DNA from: CAKZYD01 sp039026755
Lineage (GTDB): Bacteria; Pseudomonadota; Alphaproteobacteria; Sphingomonadales; CAKZYD01
Assembly: GCA_039026755.1 (NCBI GenBank)
Contig: JBCCLR010000005.1
Coordinates: 1-44,106 of the forward strand
Length of the DNA: 44,106 nt
Direction of reading: 5' to 3'
The translations under genes and the position numbers were made by a program. Below, one piece after another: positions 7,670 through 16,133 of this stretch (position 1 is its first letter; each line of letters starts with the position of its first letter). The notes below the pieces were generated by a model. That model saw only the letters and a program-made list of their open reading frames with translations, did not search any database and had not been told where the DNA came from.

Positions 7670-9139
7670 ATGAACGAAGTCGCATCAGCAATTTTTGGCG
7701 CCAAAACGCATAGCGGGCAGGGTGATGCAACGCATGTCATCAACCCCGCCACAGAAGAGACGATTGGCACATTTCACGACGCAGAGGCCGGCCTGGTTGA
7801 CCAGACTGTGCGCGCTGCAAAGGCCGCTTTTGAGAGCGGCGTATGGTCGCGCGCCAGCGTTGCCGAACGGCAAGCGGGCCTGCGCAAAATTGCGGATATC
7901 ATTGAAGATCATGGCGATGAGCTTGCTGATCTTGAAATCAAGCAAACCGGGCTGGTGACGAGCCAAGTACGCGGCATGCACACGCGCCGCGCGGCTTATA
8001 ATTTCCGCTTCTTTGCCGATTTCATCGGCCAGGCCGATGAAAAGTTGCATGATCAAGACGAGAACTATCTCACCTATGTGCGGCGCAGCCCAGTTGGTGT
8101 TGCCGCACTCATTGCGCCTTGGAATGCGCCAATTGCTCTCGGCTCCATGAAGATCGCTGCTTCCATTTGTTTTGGCAACAGTTGCGTTTTAAAACCCTCA
8201 GAGATTGCGCCGCTGTCATTGGTCCGCTTGGTTGAATTAATCAACGCGTCTGGCCTTCCCGAAAACGTCGTGAACTTGGTCAATGGCCGCGGCCATACGA
8301 CGGGTGACACGCTGGTGCGCCACCCAGATGTGAACGTTGTCTCCTTTACCGGCGGCACAGCAACGGGCAAGAAGATTATGGCAGCTGCCGGCGAGGGGCT
8401 GAAACCATCCACCATGGAACTGGGCGGCAAGTCCGCAAACGTCATTTTCGCAGATGCGGATCTTGATCGAGCGCTTGATGCGGCGATCATGGCGATCTAC
8501 GCCGGCAATGGTCAGCAATGCCTGGTCGGGTCGCGCATCATGCTCGAAGCCAGCATTGCCGATGATTTTATCAAAGAATTCGTGCGGCGCGCTGAAAAGC
8601 TAAAAATCGGCGACCCGTTTGACCCAACATCAAATATCGGCCCGCTCATCTCAGCAGCGCATCGCGAACGGGTGGAGAGCTTTGTCGGTACTGGTACAGG
8701 TGAGGGCGCGCAGCTCCTGACCGGGGGCGCGCGGCCCGAGGGTTTTGATCGCGGGTATTACTTCAAGCCAACTGCAATGATGGCGCCTAGCAACGATATT
8801 GCCCTGTGCCAGCAAGAGATTTTCGGGCCCTTCGCGGCCTTCCTAACGTTTGAAAGCGATGAAGACGCCTATGCGATGGCCAATGGTACCGAATTTGGTC
8901 TGGTGAGTTATCTATGGACCCAAAGTGTCGATCGCTTGATGCAGGCACAAGAGCGGCTGCACTCCGGGGTCGTGTGGGTCAATACACCGATGATGCGCGA
9001 ACTGCGCGCGCCTTTTGGAGGCTATGGCGCATCAGGTGTGGGCGCAGAAGGCGGCGAATCATGTCAATCGCTCTACACCCGGCAAAAGACGGTCACAATT
9101 CCGCGCAAACCTGTGAATCTACCAAAATGGGGCGCGTAA
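7670..9139 (+). CDS. NAD(P)-dependent aldehyde dehydrogenase
   Basis: 489 residues from the ATG at 7670, chosen over an upstream TTG at 7658 because GAGAGG lies 4-5 bases before the ATG. It oxidises an aldehyde to a carboxylic acid. Family hallmarks are present: AALIAPWNAPIALGSMKIA (cofactor site), FTGGTATGKKI, the general-base motif MELGGKSANV, the catalytic cysteine in GNGQQCLVGSR, and QQEIFGPFAAF. Location after a CoA-transferase on the same strand suggests the acid made here is converted to a CoA ester and then dehydrogenated. Substrate specificity is not deducible. Confidence 0.92.
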   Translation: MNEVASAIFGAKTHSGQGDATHVINPATEETIGTFHDAEAGLVDQTVRAAKAAFESGVWSRASVAERQAGLRKIADIIEDHGDELADLEIKQTGLVTSQVRGMHTRRAAYNFRFFADFIGQADEKLHDQDENYLTYVRRSPVGVAALIAPWNAPIALGSMKIAASICFGNSCVLKPSEIAPLSLVRLVELINASGLPENVVNLVNGRGHTTGDTLVRHPDVNVVSFTGGTATGKKIMAAAGEGLKPSTMELGGKSANVIFADADLDRALDAAIMAIYAGNGQQCLVGSRIMLEASIADDFIKEFVRRAEKLKIGDPFDPTSNIGPLISAAHRERVESFVGTGTGEGAQLLTGGARPEGFDRGYYFKPTAMMAPSNDIALCQQEIFGPFAAFLTFESDEDAYAMANGTEFGLVSYLWTQSVDRLMQAQERLHSGVVWVNTPMMRELRAPFGGYGASGVGAEGGESCQSLYTRQKTVTIPRKPVNLPKWGA

Positions 9140-9198
9140 GCGGCTTTCAATGGACTGGTAAATCGCGCTTAAAACCATTCGATAAAGCGCTGCAATCC

Positions 9199-9232
9199 GT
9201 TATTTCATAACGATTCGCGGTTTTGAAATAAC
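9199..9232. promoter_or_regulatory. Inverted repeat GTTATTTCA/TGAAATAAC upstream of the wHTH gene
   Basis: Perfect 9-base arms (9199-9207 and 9224-9232) are separated by 16 bases. They start about 60 bases after the aldehyde dehydrogenase stop and end 37 bases before the ATG of the winged-helix-like gene. No T-tract follows, so an operator, possibly autoregulatory, is more likely than a terminator. That role is inferred from position. Confidence 0.4.
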
Positions 9233-9268
9233 TATGCTATAGCACTCTTCCGTGGGGGAAATGGTGCT

Positions 9269-9877
9269 ATGTCGGCGCTACACGATGAAATTCTAATCTG
9301 GGTGAAGCTGAAGGGTTTCGCCACAGCTGACGCGCTTGCGAACCAGCTATGCCTACCGAAAGATCGGGTGGACATGGTGTTGGCGGCATTGGTGGAGTCC
9401 GGCCAGGCGAAACAAGTGCCGCTTGGCATAAAGTTGCGCCCGAATGGGTCTGAGGCGGCATTGCACGCTTGGGACGCCGAACGCGCGCGAACCAATCAGG
9501 TGATTATGGCGGGCGTTGTGAAAGACTTTGCAGCGCTTGATCGGGTTATGCAGCCGCTATTGTCCGACTGGAAAATGAAGAAAACGCCTGATGGCCCGGT
9601 GCGCAATTTGCACCAGGATCATGCCTATGACGATGCCTTGGTGGAGCGCGCTCTTGCGCTTAGTGCTGACGCAAGGCGTATGGTTGAATCGCTCGCCACG
9701 CAAGTACCACGTTGCGCTGCCTATGCGCGCCGGCTCACACGTGCAGAGCGAAAGGTCGCCTGCGGCAACCTGCGTTATATCTCTAGCTCCCTGCTCGACA
9801 GTATCGAAACTGTGTGGTGGGAGATGCGTCAGGATATGCTGGTTTTGGCCAAGCCAGATAGGCTGGTCTGCGCTTAA
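9269..9877 (+). CDS. Conserved hypothetical protein with N-terminal winged-helix-like domain
   Basis: 202 residues. Residues 1-60 read as a compact winged helix-turn-helix: LHDEILIWVKLKGFATADALANQL, then KDRVDMVLAALVESGQAKQV, ending in a basic wing (LGIKLRPNGSEAA). The C-terminal two thirds are helical with a conserved-looking EVWWEMRQD-like segment (ETVWWEMRQDMLVL) and a paired-Cys/Arg-rich stretch (PRCAAYARRLTRAERKVACG). I do not recognise a named family. It could be a transcriptional regulator of the neighbouring catabolic or D-amino-acid genes, consistent with the dyad just upstream. The function is not established. Confidence 0.6.
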   Translation: MSALHDEILIWVKLKGFATADALANQLCLPKDRVDMVLAALVESGQAKQVPLGIKLRPNGSEAALHAWDAERARTNQVIMAGVVKDFAALDRVMQPLLSDWKMKKTPDGPVRNLHQDHAYDDALVERALALSADARRMVESLATQVPRCAAYARRLTRAERKVACGNLRYISSSLLDSIETVWWEMRQDMLVLAKPDRLVCA

Positions 9878-10011
9878 ACGCTTTTCCGTTGCCAAAATCG
9901 TGCTAAGGATCCACGCGCAATACTCATTCCAATTTATCCCTACATCGCCGCGAGCGGTGCGGACGCAAGCGGGTTTGAGCAGCGCTTTAAGAGAGAGAAA
10001 GAGAGCAGCAC

Positions 10012-10872
10012 ATGACGCAGCCGCGTTTGGTTTATGTAAACGGCAGTTATGTGCCGGAACATGAAGCGCAAATCTCCGTCTTTGATCGTGGTTTTTTATT
10101 TGCAGACGCTGTTTATGAGGTGTCAACGGTCCTTAACGGGCAGCTTGTGGACAATGACGCACATTTATTGCGGCTGGAACGCTCGTTGCGCGAACTGCAG
10201 ATGGCATCGCCTGTGCCAATGGCGGACATCCCTGCAATTCAGCGACATTTGATTGCCGAAAACGCGCTCATAGAAGGTGTGGTTTATCTGCAGGTCTCGC
10301 GCGGCGCTGCAGACCGTGATTTTGGATTTCCCGCCGCTGCGCAGCCGTCTCTCGTCGTGTTTACGCAAAGCCGCGCAGTGCTCGACACGCCGGCCGCCAA
10401 AACCGGCATCAGCGTCATTAGCATTGACGATATCCGCTGGAAGCGCCGGGATATCAAAACCGTAAACCTGCTTGCTCCGGTGCTGGCCAAACAACAGGCC
10501 AAAGATGCTGGCGCAGACGATGCCTGGATGGTTGAAGATGGTTTTGTCACTGAAGGGTCATCCAACAACGCCTTTATCATTACCAAATCCGGGGCACTGG
10601 TGACACGCCAGCTTGGTCATGAAATTTTGCACGGAATTACCCGAAAGGCGGTTTTGGCTGTGGCCCAAGCTGAAGGCCTAACCGTTGAAGAGCGCGCGTT
10701 TACTCTGGATGAGGCCTATGATGCTGCCGAAGCCTTTGTGACCAGCGCGTCAACTTTCGTGATGCCGGTGGTTAAGATTGATGATCGGGTCATGTCGAAC
10801 AGCGCGCCTGGCCCACTGACATTAAAGTTGCGCGAAAAATACATCGAATTTGCGAAGGCCAGTCTAACCTAA
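10012..10872 (+). CDS. dat: D-amino acid transaminase
   Basis: 286 residues of the fold-type IV PLP aminotransferase class. This enzyme interconverts D-alanine plus 2-oxoglutarate with pyruvate plus D-glutamate. The opening YVNGSYVPEHEAQISVFDRGFLFADAVYEV is typical of Dat; the PLP lysine is K149 in RRDIKTVNLL; the cofactor-binding Glu lies in VTEGSSNNAF. The sequence RRDIKT-NLL favours Dat over branched-chain (IlvE) enzymes or aminodeoxychorismate lyase, but close relatives share it. A purine-rich ribosome site precedes the ATG. Its stop codon overlaps that of dgcA on the opposite strand, placing it against the D-amino-acid cluster. Confidence 0.85.
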   Translation: MTQPRLVYVNGSYVPEHEAQISVFDRGFLFADAVYEVSTVLNGQLVDNDAHLLRLERSLRELQMASPVPMADIPAIQRHLIAENALIEGVVYLQVSRGAADRDFGFPAAAQPSLVVFTQSRAVLDTPAAKTGISVISIDDIRWKRRDIKTVNLLAPVLAKQQAKDAGADDAWMVEDGFVTEGSSNNAFIITKSGALVTRQLGHEILHGITRKAVLAVAQAEGLTVEERAFTLDEAYDAAEAFVTSASTFVMPVVKIDDRVMSNSAPGPLTLKLREKYIEFAKASLT

Positions 10873-11861
10873 GCTCCCCAAAGCGCAGCGCGCGGCCAAG
10901 CCATCTTTGAACCGGTAAATTCAATCCCATCCGGCCTGTCTTGTTTCATCAAAAGCGGTCCATCCAGGTCAATAAGGTCTGCATCATGGCCAAGCGCCAT
11001 CGCGGGCGCCATGGCAAGTGACGTGCTGACCATGCAGCCGACCATGATCTTAAGCCCGGCGGCGCGCGCATCTGCTTTCAGGGCAAGCGCCTCTGTTAGC
11101 CCACCAGTTTTATCAAGCTTTATATTAACCATATCATAGCGCCCAATCAGGTGCGCTAAGCTGCTGCGGTCATGGCAGCTTTCATCCGCGCACAGCGAAA
11201 ACGGATAGCTGCCAGCCTGCAACGCTGCATCAGCATTTGCAGGTAACGGCTGTTCGACGGTGGTCACGCCCTCGGCTGCTAAGTCAGGCGCGATGTCTTC
11301 AAAATCGCGCAAGTCCCAGCCCTCATTAGCGTCGACAATAAGCTCTGCCTCTGGCGCGCCATCGCGAACTGCCTTGAGTCGGTCTAGATCGCCTTTGCGT
11401 GCCAGCTTAATTTTTAAAAGCGGGCGCGCGGCGTGCCTCTGTGCGTCTTTGCGCATGGCCTCTGGGCTGTCATAAACAATCGTGTACGCCGTCGTCAGAG
11501 GCTGGCCTATGTCGATGCCGAGCGCGTTAAAAACGCTTTTCCCAGAACACTTTGCCGATAAATCCCACGCTGCAGCATCAACCGCAAACCGGGCCGCTCC
11601 TGGAGGCATGAGGCGCTCAACACTTGCGTGTGTAAAGCCGTTAGCGGCTTTGCTTTCAAACGCTTTGATTTGCGCAATCACGCTGTCAACGCTTTCATTA
11701 TAGCGCGCGTAAGGCACGCATTCACCGCGGCCGACATGGCCATCTTGGCTAAGCGTGCATACCACCACGTCTGCCGCGTCTTTCGAACCGCGTGCGATGG
11801 TAAAGGTATTCGCTAAAGGCCAGCGCTCATGGCGCGCTGATATGCTTGGCCTAAAGTGCAT
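10869..11861 (-). CDS. dgcA: Enolase-superfamily racemase/epimerase, likely N-acetyl-D-glutamate racemase DgcA
   Basis: 330 residues of the muconate-lactonizing subgroup of the enolase superfamily. Catalytic residues are in order: K150-x-K152, metal ligands D177 (VDANEGW), E203 (VEQPLP) and D226 (CADES), and the opposing Lys K248 (NIKLDKTGG). By sequence alone it would be called L-Ala-D/L-Glu epimerase (YcjG type). The gene overlaps dgcN by 11 bases, and the dgcN-dgcA pair is known from marine bacteria, where DgcA racemises N-acetyl-D-Glu to N-acetyl-L-Glu. Hence I favour DgcA. The ATG at 11861 is chosen over an in-frame TTG at 11867. A murein dipeptide epimerase role remains possible. Confidence 0.82.
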   Translation of the reverse strand: MHFRPSISARHERWPLANTFTIARGSKDAADVVVCTLSQDGHVGRGECVPYARYNESVDSVIAQIKAFESKAANGFTHASVERLMPPGAARFAVDAAAWDLSAKCSGKSVFNALGIDIGQPLTTAYTIVYDSPEAMRKDAQRHAARPLLKIKLARKGDLDRLKAVRDGAPEAELIVDANEGWDLRDFEDIAPDLAAEGVTTVEQPLPANADAALQAGSYPFSLCADESCHDRSSLAHLIGRYDMVNIKLDKTGGLTEALALKADARAAGLKIMVGCMVSTSLAMAPAMALGHDADLIDLDGPLLMKQDRPDGIEFTGSKMAWPRAALWGA

Positions 11862-12849
11862 CGACAAGCGCCTTTACGCCAAAGCGGAACGGGTCTGTCG
11901 CCGGCAAGTTAAACCGGTCTTCCAGGTCCGCAATGAAGGCCTTTGCGTCAGCTTCGCTCAGCGCTTGCGTGTTGATGGAAAAGCCGGCAAAGCGCGCTTG
12001 TGGGTTGGTCAGTTGCGCGACCTGCAGGTTTTGCGCCATGCACTCTTCAATGCTTGGGATAGGGTAGTGTGGCAGGCCGCGCATATGAGTGCGCGTCGGT
12101 TCATGGCACAGCACCAGTGCATCGGGCTGCGCGCCATGCAAAAGGCCTGTGGAAACCCCGGCAAAGCTGGGGTGAAACAGCGAGCCTTGACCTTCAATAA
12201 TGTCCCAATGATCAGGATCATTGTCTGGCGATAACAGCTCAACAGCGCCGGAAATGAAATCCGCAACCACCGCATCAATGCTAATGCCTTCACCAGCAAC
12301 GAGGATACCCGTTTGGCCGGTTGCACGCAGGCTTGCCTTCATGCCGCGCGCATGCATCTCGCGTTCTAGGCAAACGGCGGTATACATCTTGCCGCAAGAA
12401 CAATCCGTCCCCACGCCGAGGATGCGCTTGCCGCTGCGTTTAAACCCGGTGCCCACATCGCTGATGCCATCGGGATGGCGCACATCATGCAGGTGGCGCC
12501 CGTGCTTTAGTGCTGTTGCTGCAATTTCTGGCTCATCGGCCAGCCGCATGTGTAGCCCCGCGGCCAGGTCAAAGCCGGTGGCGAGCGCCTCTTTCAAAAC
12601 ACTGAGCCAGCTTTCAGAAATTTTGCCGCCCCGATTGGCAACGCCGATAACCAGCGTTTGCGCGCCTTTTGCGTACGCTTCGGCTAGCGTTAAATCTGGC
12701 AAGCCCAGGTCCGCTTTGCAGCCCTCTAATCGCAATTGGCCGGTGCAACGCTCGGGGCGAAAGTCCTTAATCCCGCGCGCCGTTTTGGCAGCAAGTGCAT
12801 CGGGTGCATCGCCGAGAAAAAGCAGATAAGGCGATTTAATGTCGTACAT
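11851..12849 (-). CDS. dgcN: DUF1611 protein, likely D-glutamate N-acetyltransferase DgcN
   Basis: 332 residues of the DUF1611 family. An N-terminal Rossmann-like part (LFLGDAPDALAAKTARGIKDFRPERCTGQ) is followed by a P-loop-like motif GTDCSCGKM (about 147-155) and a C-terminal domain with GQGSLFHPSFAGVSTGLLHG and ALVLCHEPTR. Characterised DgcN acetylates D-glutamate, and the product is racemised by DgcA. Overlap with the DgcA-type gene supports this call. GAAGGA precedes the ATG. Some DUF1611 members were earlier annotated only as NAD-dependent epimerase-like or P-loop proteins, so the assignment rests on family plus gene pair. Confidence 0.82.
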   Translation of the reverse strand: MYDIKSPYLLFLGDAPDALAAKTARGIKDFRPERCTGQLRLEGCKADLGLPDLTLAEAYAKGAQTLVIGVANRGGKISESWLSVLKEALATGFDLAAGLHMRLADEPEIAATALKHGRHLHDVRHPDGISDVGTGFKRSGKRILGVGTDCSCGKMYTAVCLEREMHARGMKASLRATGQTGILVAGEGISIDAVVADFISGAVELLSPDNDPDHWDIIEGQGSLFHPSFAGVSTGLLHGAQPDALVLCHEPTRTHMRGLPHYPIPSIEECMAQNLQVAQLTNPQARFAGFSINTQALSEADAKAFIADLEDRFNLPATDPFRFGVKALVDAL

Positions 12850-12864
12850 AGGTATCCTTCATTT

Positions 12865-13938
12865 TTAGCGGTCGCCAACACTATAGCGGCGCTCAAGGCG
12901 TTGCCCGAGCCCGGTGAGAATTTCATAGCTTATGGTGCCCGCCCACTCTGCCATATCGTCGATCGTTATATGATCACCAATGATTTCAGCATGGCGCGGC
13001 GGCTGCGCAATGGCGCTCACATCGGCCACCAAGGTATCCATTGAAATCCGGCCTAAAACTGCGCACCGCTGGCCAGCAATGATCACTTCAGCTTTACCGG
13101 CGATGTTGCGCGGGATGCCGTCTGCGTAGCCAATACCAATGGTGGCCGTGCGCATGTCTTTAGGTGCGGTAAAGTCAGCTCCGTAGCCAATCGTCTCGCC
13201 CGCTTTGACGTGCCTGACCTGCAAGATGGGCGCTGTGAGCGTTACAACGCTCTCCATCTGCATAGCCATGCCGGGCCGAGGGTTGCCGCCATATATCCCG
13301 ATGCCCGGGCGCGAAAGATCAGACTGTGCCACTGCCGCATTCAGCGTCCCTGCAGAATTGCTTAACGAGGTCCGCAGCTGCGGGAATAGGCGGTGCAGTG
13401 TCGTGAAACGTTCGATTTGGGCGCGATTGACGCGATGATCCGGCGTGTCCGCACAGGCGAAATGGCTCATCAGAATGGTTATGCCGGCCCGGTCAATGAG
13501 GGCCGGATCGGCAGACAATGCGGCAATGTCTGCTGCATCGCAGCCAAGCCGAGACATCCCCGTATCCACATGCAGTGCCGCGCCCGGCGATGGGTTTTGG
13601 TCTGCCCATAAGGCGACTTGCTGCGCTGTATTGAGAACGGGCTTTAAGCTGTGCTGATTAAAGACGGCGACATCGGGCGCGCCAAGCCCGCTATAGATGT
13701 AAATGCTGGCCGCCGGCAGTATCGTCCTAAGAGCGACGCCTTCGGTCAAAGCGGCAACGAAAAACGTGTTACACCCCGCTGCATATAACGCTGGTGCCAC
13801 ATGATCCACGCCTAAACTATAGGCGTTGGCTTTGACCGTTGCACCGATGTCTGATTTTGCTTGGGTTTTAAGCTGCTGCCAGTTGCGCACGAGTGCGCTC
13901 AAATCGATGGACAGTGTCGCTTGGTCCGCAAATGCCAT
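12865..13938 (-). CDS. alr: Alanine/amino-acid racemase, PLP-dependent
   Basis: 357 residues of the fold-type III alanine racemase family. The PLP lysine is in GATVKANAYSLG (about residue 36), the second catalytic base Tyr is in GETIGYGADF (about 252), and the conserved C-terminal Asp/Met motif is RISMDTLVADV. It interconverts L- and D-alanine or a related amino acid. I chose the ATG at 13938, which leaves 11 bases after the dctM stop; an upstream ATG at 13977 would overlap dctM by 28 bases and has no ribosome site. It sits between the TRAP genes and dgcN, so a catabolic role (DadX/broad-specificity type) is as likely as a cell-wall role. Confidence 0.88.
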   Translation of the reverse strand: MAFADQATLSIDLSALVRNWQQLKTQAKSDIGATVKANAYSLGVDHVAPALYAAGCNTFFVAALTEGVALRTILPAASIYIYSGLGAPDVAVFNQHSLKPVLNTAQQVALWADQNPSPGAALHVDTGMSRLGCDAADIAALSADPALIDRAGITILMSHFACADTPDHRVNRAQIERFTTLHRLFPQLRTSLSNSAGTLNAAVAQSDLSRPGIGIYGGNPRPGMAMQMESVVTLTAPILQVRHVKAGETIGYGADFTAPKDMRTATIGIGYADGIPRNIAGKAEVIIAGQRCAVLGRISMDTLVADVSAIAQPPRHAEIIGDHITIDDMAEWAGTISYEILTGLGQRLERRYSVGDR

Positions 13939-13949
13939 CCGCCGTTGGC

Positions 13950-15545
13950 CTAGCCAAACACTTGGCGGGGCAGCCATGTGGCAACGCTGGGGAAGAGGCT
14001 AAGCAAAACCAATGCGCCCAGCTGGATGAGCACAAAGGGTATAGCGCCGCGATAGATCTGGCTGGTTTTGACGTCCGGCGGCGCCACACTGCGCAAGTAA
14101 AAGAGTGCAAAGCCAAATGGCGGCGTTAAAAAACTGGTCTGCAGATTAAGTGCGATCATGATAGCGAGCCAAACCGGATCAATGCCCATGGCGATTAAAA
14201 TAGGCGCAACAATGGGTACGACCACAAAAACAATTTCGATAAAGTCGAGAAAGAAGCCGAGGAAGAACATGAGCGCCATCACCAAAACCATCGCCGCGAC
14301 CTTGCCGCCGGGCAGGTTTTCAAGCAGATGGTGCACGGTCTCGTCCCCACCAAGCCCGCGAAATACCAGAGAAAACAAAGCCGCGCCGATAAAGATGGTA
14401 TAGACCATCGTGGTAACCGTCGTAGTGGATTCCACTGCCGGCTTTAAAACGCCCAGTCGCCACAGCGCGTTTAAGGCGGTTAAAATGCCAACGCTGGTTA
14501 AAGCGATGAGGCTGCTTGCAAAAATTTGCATAAAAACTGCAGTGCCGCCGCCGCTGCGGGCTGCTTCAAATACAGTCTCTGTGAGCGCTAGGAAAACCAG
14601 CGCGGCAAGCGCGAGGAGAGCAGTCACTAAGATACCGTATTGCAGGCCAGTGCAAATCCGCAAACCGCCCAGCAAAATAGCGCCAACTGCGCCAATGGCG
14701 GCCGCCTCCGTTGGTGTGGCCAGGCCCGTTAAGATTGAGCCCAAAACAGATAAAATGAGCACAATCGGGGGCAGCATGGCTGAGAACGCCTGGCGCATAA
14801 GGTGGCCCCGATCCTCGGCAGGGTCGCGGGCCAGCGGCGGCGCGCTCTCGGGCCTTAGCCAAGCTGTGATGCCGAGATACAGCATATAAAGCGCGACGAG
14901 CCCAAGCCCTGGAAACAACGCACCAGCAAACAAATGCCCCACCGAGAGCGGCGCGAAGGCAAATAGGCCCATGGACTGCTGGGCTTCTTGATAGGCATTA
15001 CTCATCACATCGCCGAGCAGTACCAGGACGATCGAGGGCGGTATGATTTGGCCCAACGTGCCAGAGGCTGCGATGGTGCCTGTGGCAAGCGTCGGCGCAT
15101 AATCACGCGATAGCATGGTCGGTAGCGACAACAGGCCCATGGTGACCACTGTTGCGCCAACAATGCCTGTGGACGCGGCCAGCAGCGCGCCAACAACAAT
15201 GACGCTGAGGCCAAGCCCGCCGCGTAGCGGACCAAACAATTTGCCCATGGTTTGCAAGAGGTCTTCGGCCACCTTAGAACGCTCAAGCAGCACCCCCATG
15301 AAAATGAACATCGGCACTGCAAGCAGCGTTTCATTCTTGATGAGGCCAAACACCCGCTCAGGAAGCAGCGTCACGAAAGTGGGGTCGACAAAGATATCGA
15401 GAAGGCCAGCGCTATTGAGCACCGCCGCAATACCGGCAAAGGCGAGCGCGATGCCAGCCAGTGTAAAGGCAACGGGGTAGCCGGCCATGATTGCCGCGCA
15501 CACGCATGCGAACATGATAAGCGCAAGTGCGCCGCCACTATCCAT
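13950..15545 (-). CDS. dctM: TRAP transporter large permease subunit (DctM family), extended
   Basis: 531 residues, about 100 longer than the usual 425-430. DctM is the 12-helix membrane subunit that couples sodium entry to solute uptake. The start (ALIMFACVCAAIMAGYPVAFTLAG) and the segment IPPSIVLVLLGDVM are family hallmarks, as is the C-terminal run LNLQTSFLTPPFGFALFYLRSVAP. The additional length lies around residues 300-390 as extra hydrophobic helices (LVTALLALAALVFLALTETVFEAA and SSLIALTSVGILTALNALW). Such extended large subunits usually pair with TakP-like binding proteins, as here. The start overlaps the dctQ stop by 8 bases. Confidence 0.9.
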   Translation of the reverse strand: MDSGGALALIMFACVCAAIMAGYPVAFTLAGIALAFAGIAAVLNSAGLLDIFVDPTFVTLLPERVFGLIKNETLLAVPMFIFMGVLLERSKVAEDLLQTMGKLFGPLRGGLGLSVIVVGALLAASTGIVGATVVTMGLLSLPTMLSRDYAPTLATGTIAASGTLGQIIPPSIVLVLLGDVMSNAYQEAQQSMGLFAFAPLSVGHLFAGALFPGLGLVALYMLYLGITAWLRPESAPPLARDPAEDRGHLMRQAFSAMLPPIVLILSVLGSILTGLATPTEAAAIGAVGAILLGGLRICTGLQYGILVTALLALAALVFLALTETVFEAARSGGGTAVFMQIFASSLIALTSVGILTALNALWRLGVLKPAVESTTTVTTMVYTIFIGAALFSLVFRGLGGDETVHHLLENLPGGKVAAMVLVMALMFFLGFFLDFIEIVFVVVPIVAPILIAMGIDPVWLAIMIALNLQTSFLTPPFGFALFYLRSVAPPDVKTSQIYRGAIPFVLIQLGALVLLSLFPSVATWLPRQVFG

Positions 15546-16047
15546 CTGCGCGATTGCTTCGCAGGGTTTTAAGGGAACGCCAGAATAGGCTGACGCCTTG
15601 CAAGGTCATCATGACGCCGAACATTAGAATAAGCGTCTTCAAAAGATAAACCGCCTGAATGCCGCTGGTTTCGATGGAGCCTTCGCGCAGGGCCCAACTG
15701 GCGGCGACATACGGCGTTCCAGCATACAAGATGAGAACGCACAGCGGCCATAACAGCAGCACAGTCCCCAGCAGGTTCACCCAGGCCTTCGCGAGGGCAC
15801 TCATGCGATGATAAAACAAATCCACCCGTACATGCTCATCGCTTAGCAAGGTGTATGCGCCAGCACCTAAAAACATGAGGGCGTTCATGTAAATCAGCGA
15901 TTCCTGCGCGAAGATGGAGCTGGCCCTAAATACCGACTGCGCAATGATGAGGCCGAACTGCCATAGCGAAAGCGCCAGCGCAGCCCAGGCAACGGCTTTG
16001 CCAATCGCTGCATTTAGCGTATCAATTCCAGCGCTAATTTTGTCCAT
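15538..16047 (-). CDS. dctQ: TRAP transporter small permease subunit (DctQ family)
   Basis: 169 residues with four predicted membrane segments: around 15-35 (AVAWAALALSLWQFGLIIAQ), 45-65 (SLIYMNALMFLGAGAYTL), 85-110 (LLGTVLLLWPLCVLILYAG) and 135-155 (LLKTLILMFGVMMTLQGVS). The loop motif DEHVRVDLFYHRMS is the classic DctQ signature. The small subunit joins the large permease to form the membrane complex. It overlaps dctM and follows the binding-protein gene by 86 bases. Confidence 0.9.
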   Translation of the reverse strand: MDKISAGIDTLNAAIGKAVAWAALALSLWQFGLIIAQSVFRASSIFAQESLIYMNALMFLGAGAYTLLSDEHVRVDLFYHRMSALAKAWVNLLGTVLLLWPLCVLILYAGTPYVAASWALREGSIETSGIQAVYLLKTLILMFGVMMTLQGVSLFWRSLKTLRSNRADG

Positions 16048-16133
16048 GAGGCCTGCCGTGCCGCGTCCTGTTGAGCAGGCGTGCTAACAGAAAAAAACGC
16101 TCTGTGTCTATGTTTTAGGGCGCGGCATTCGGA

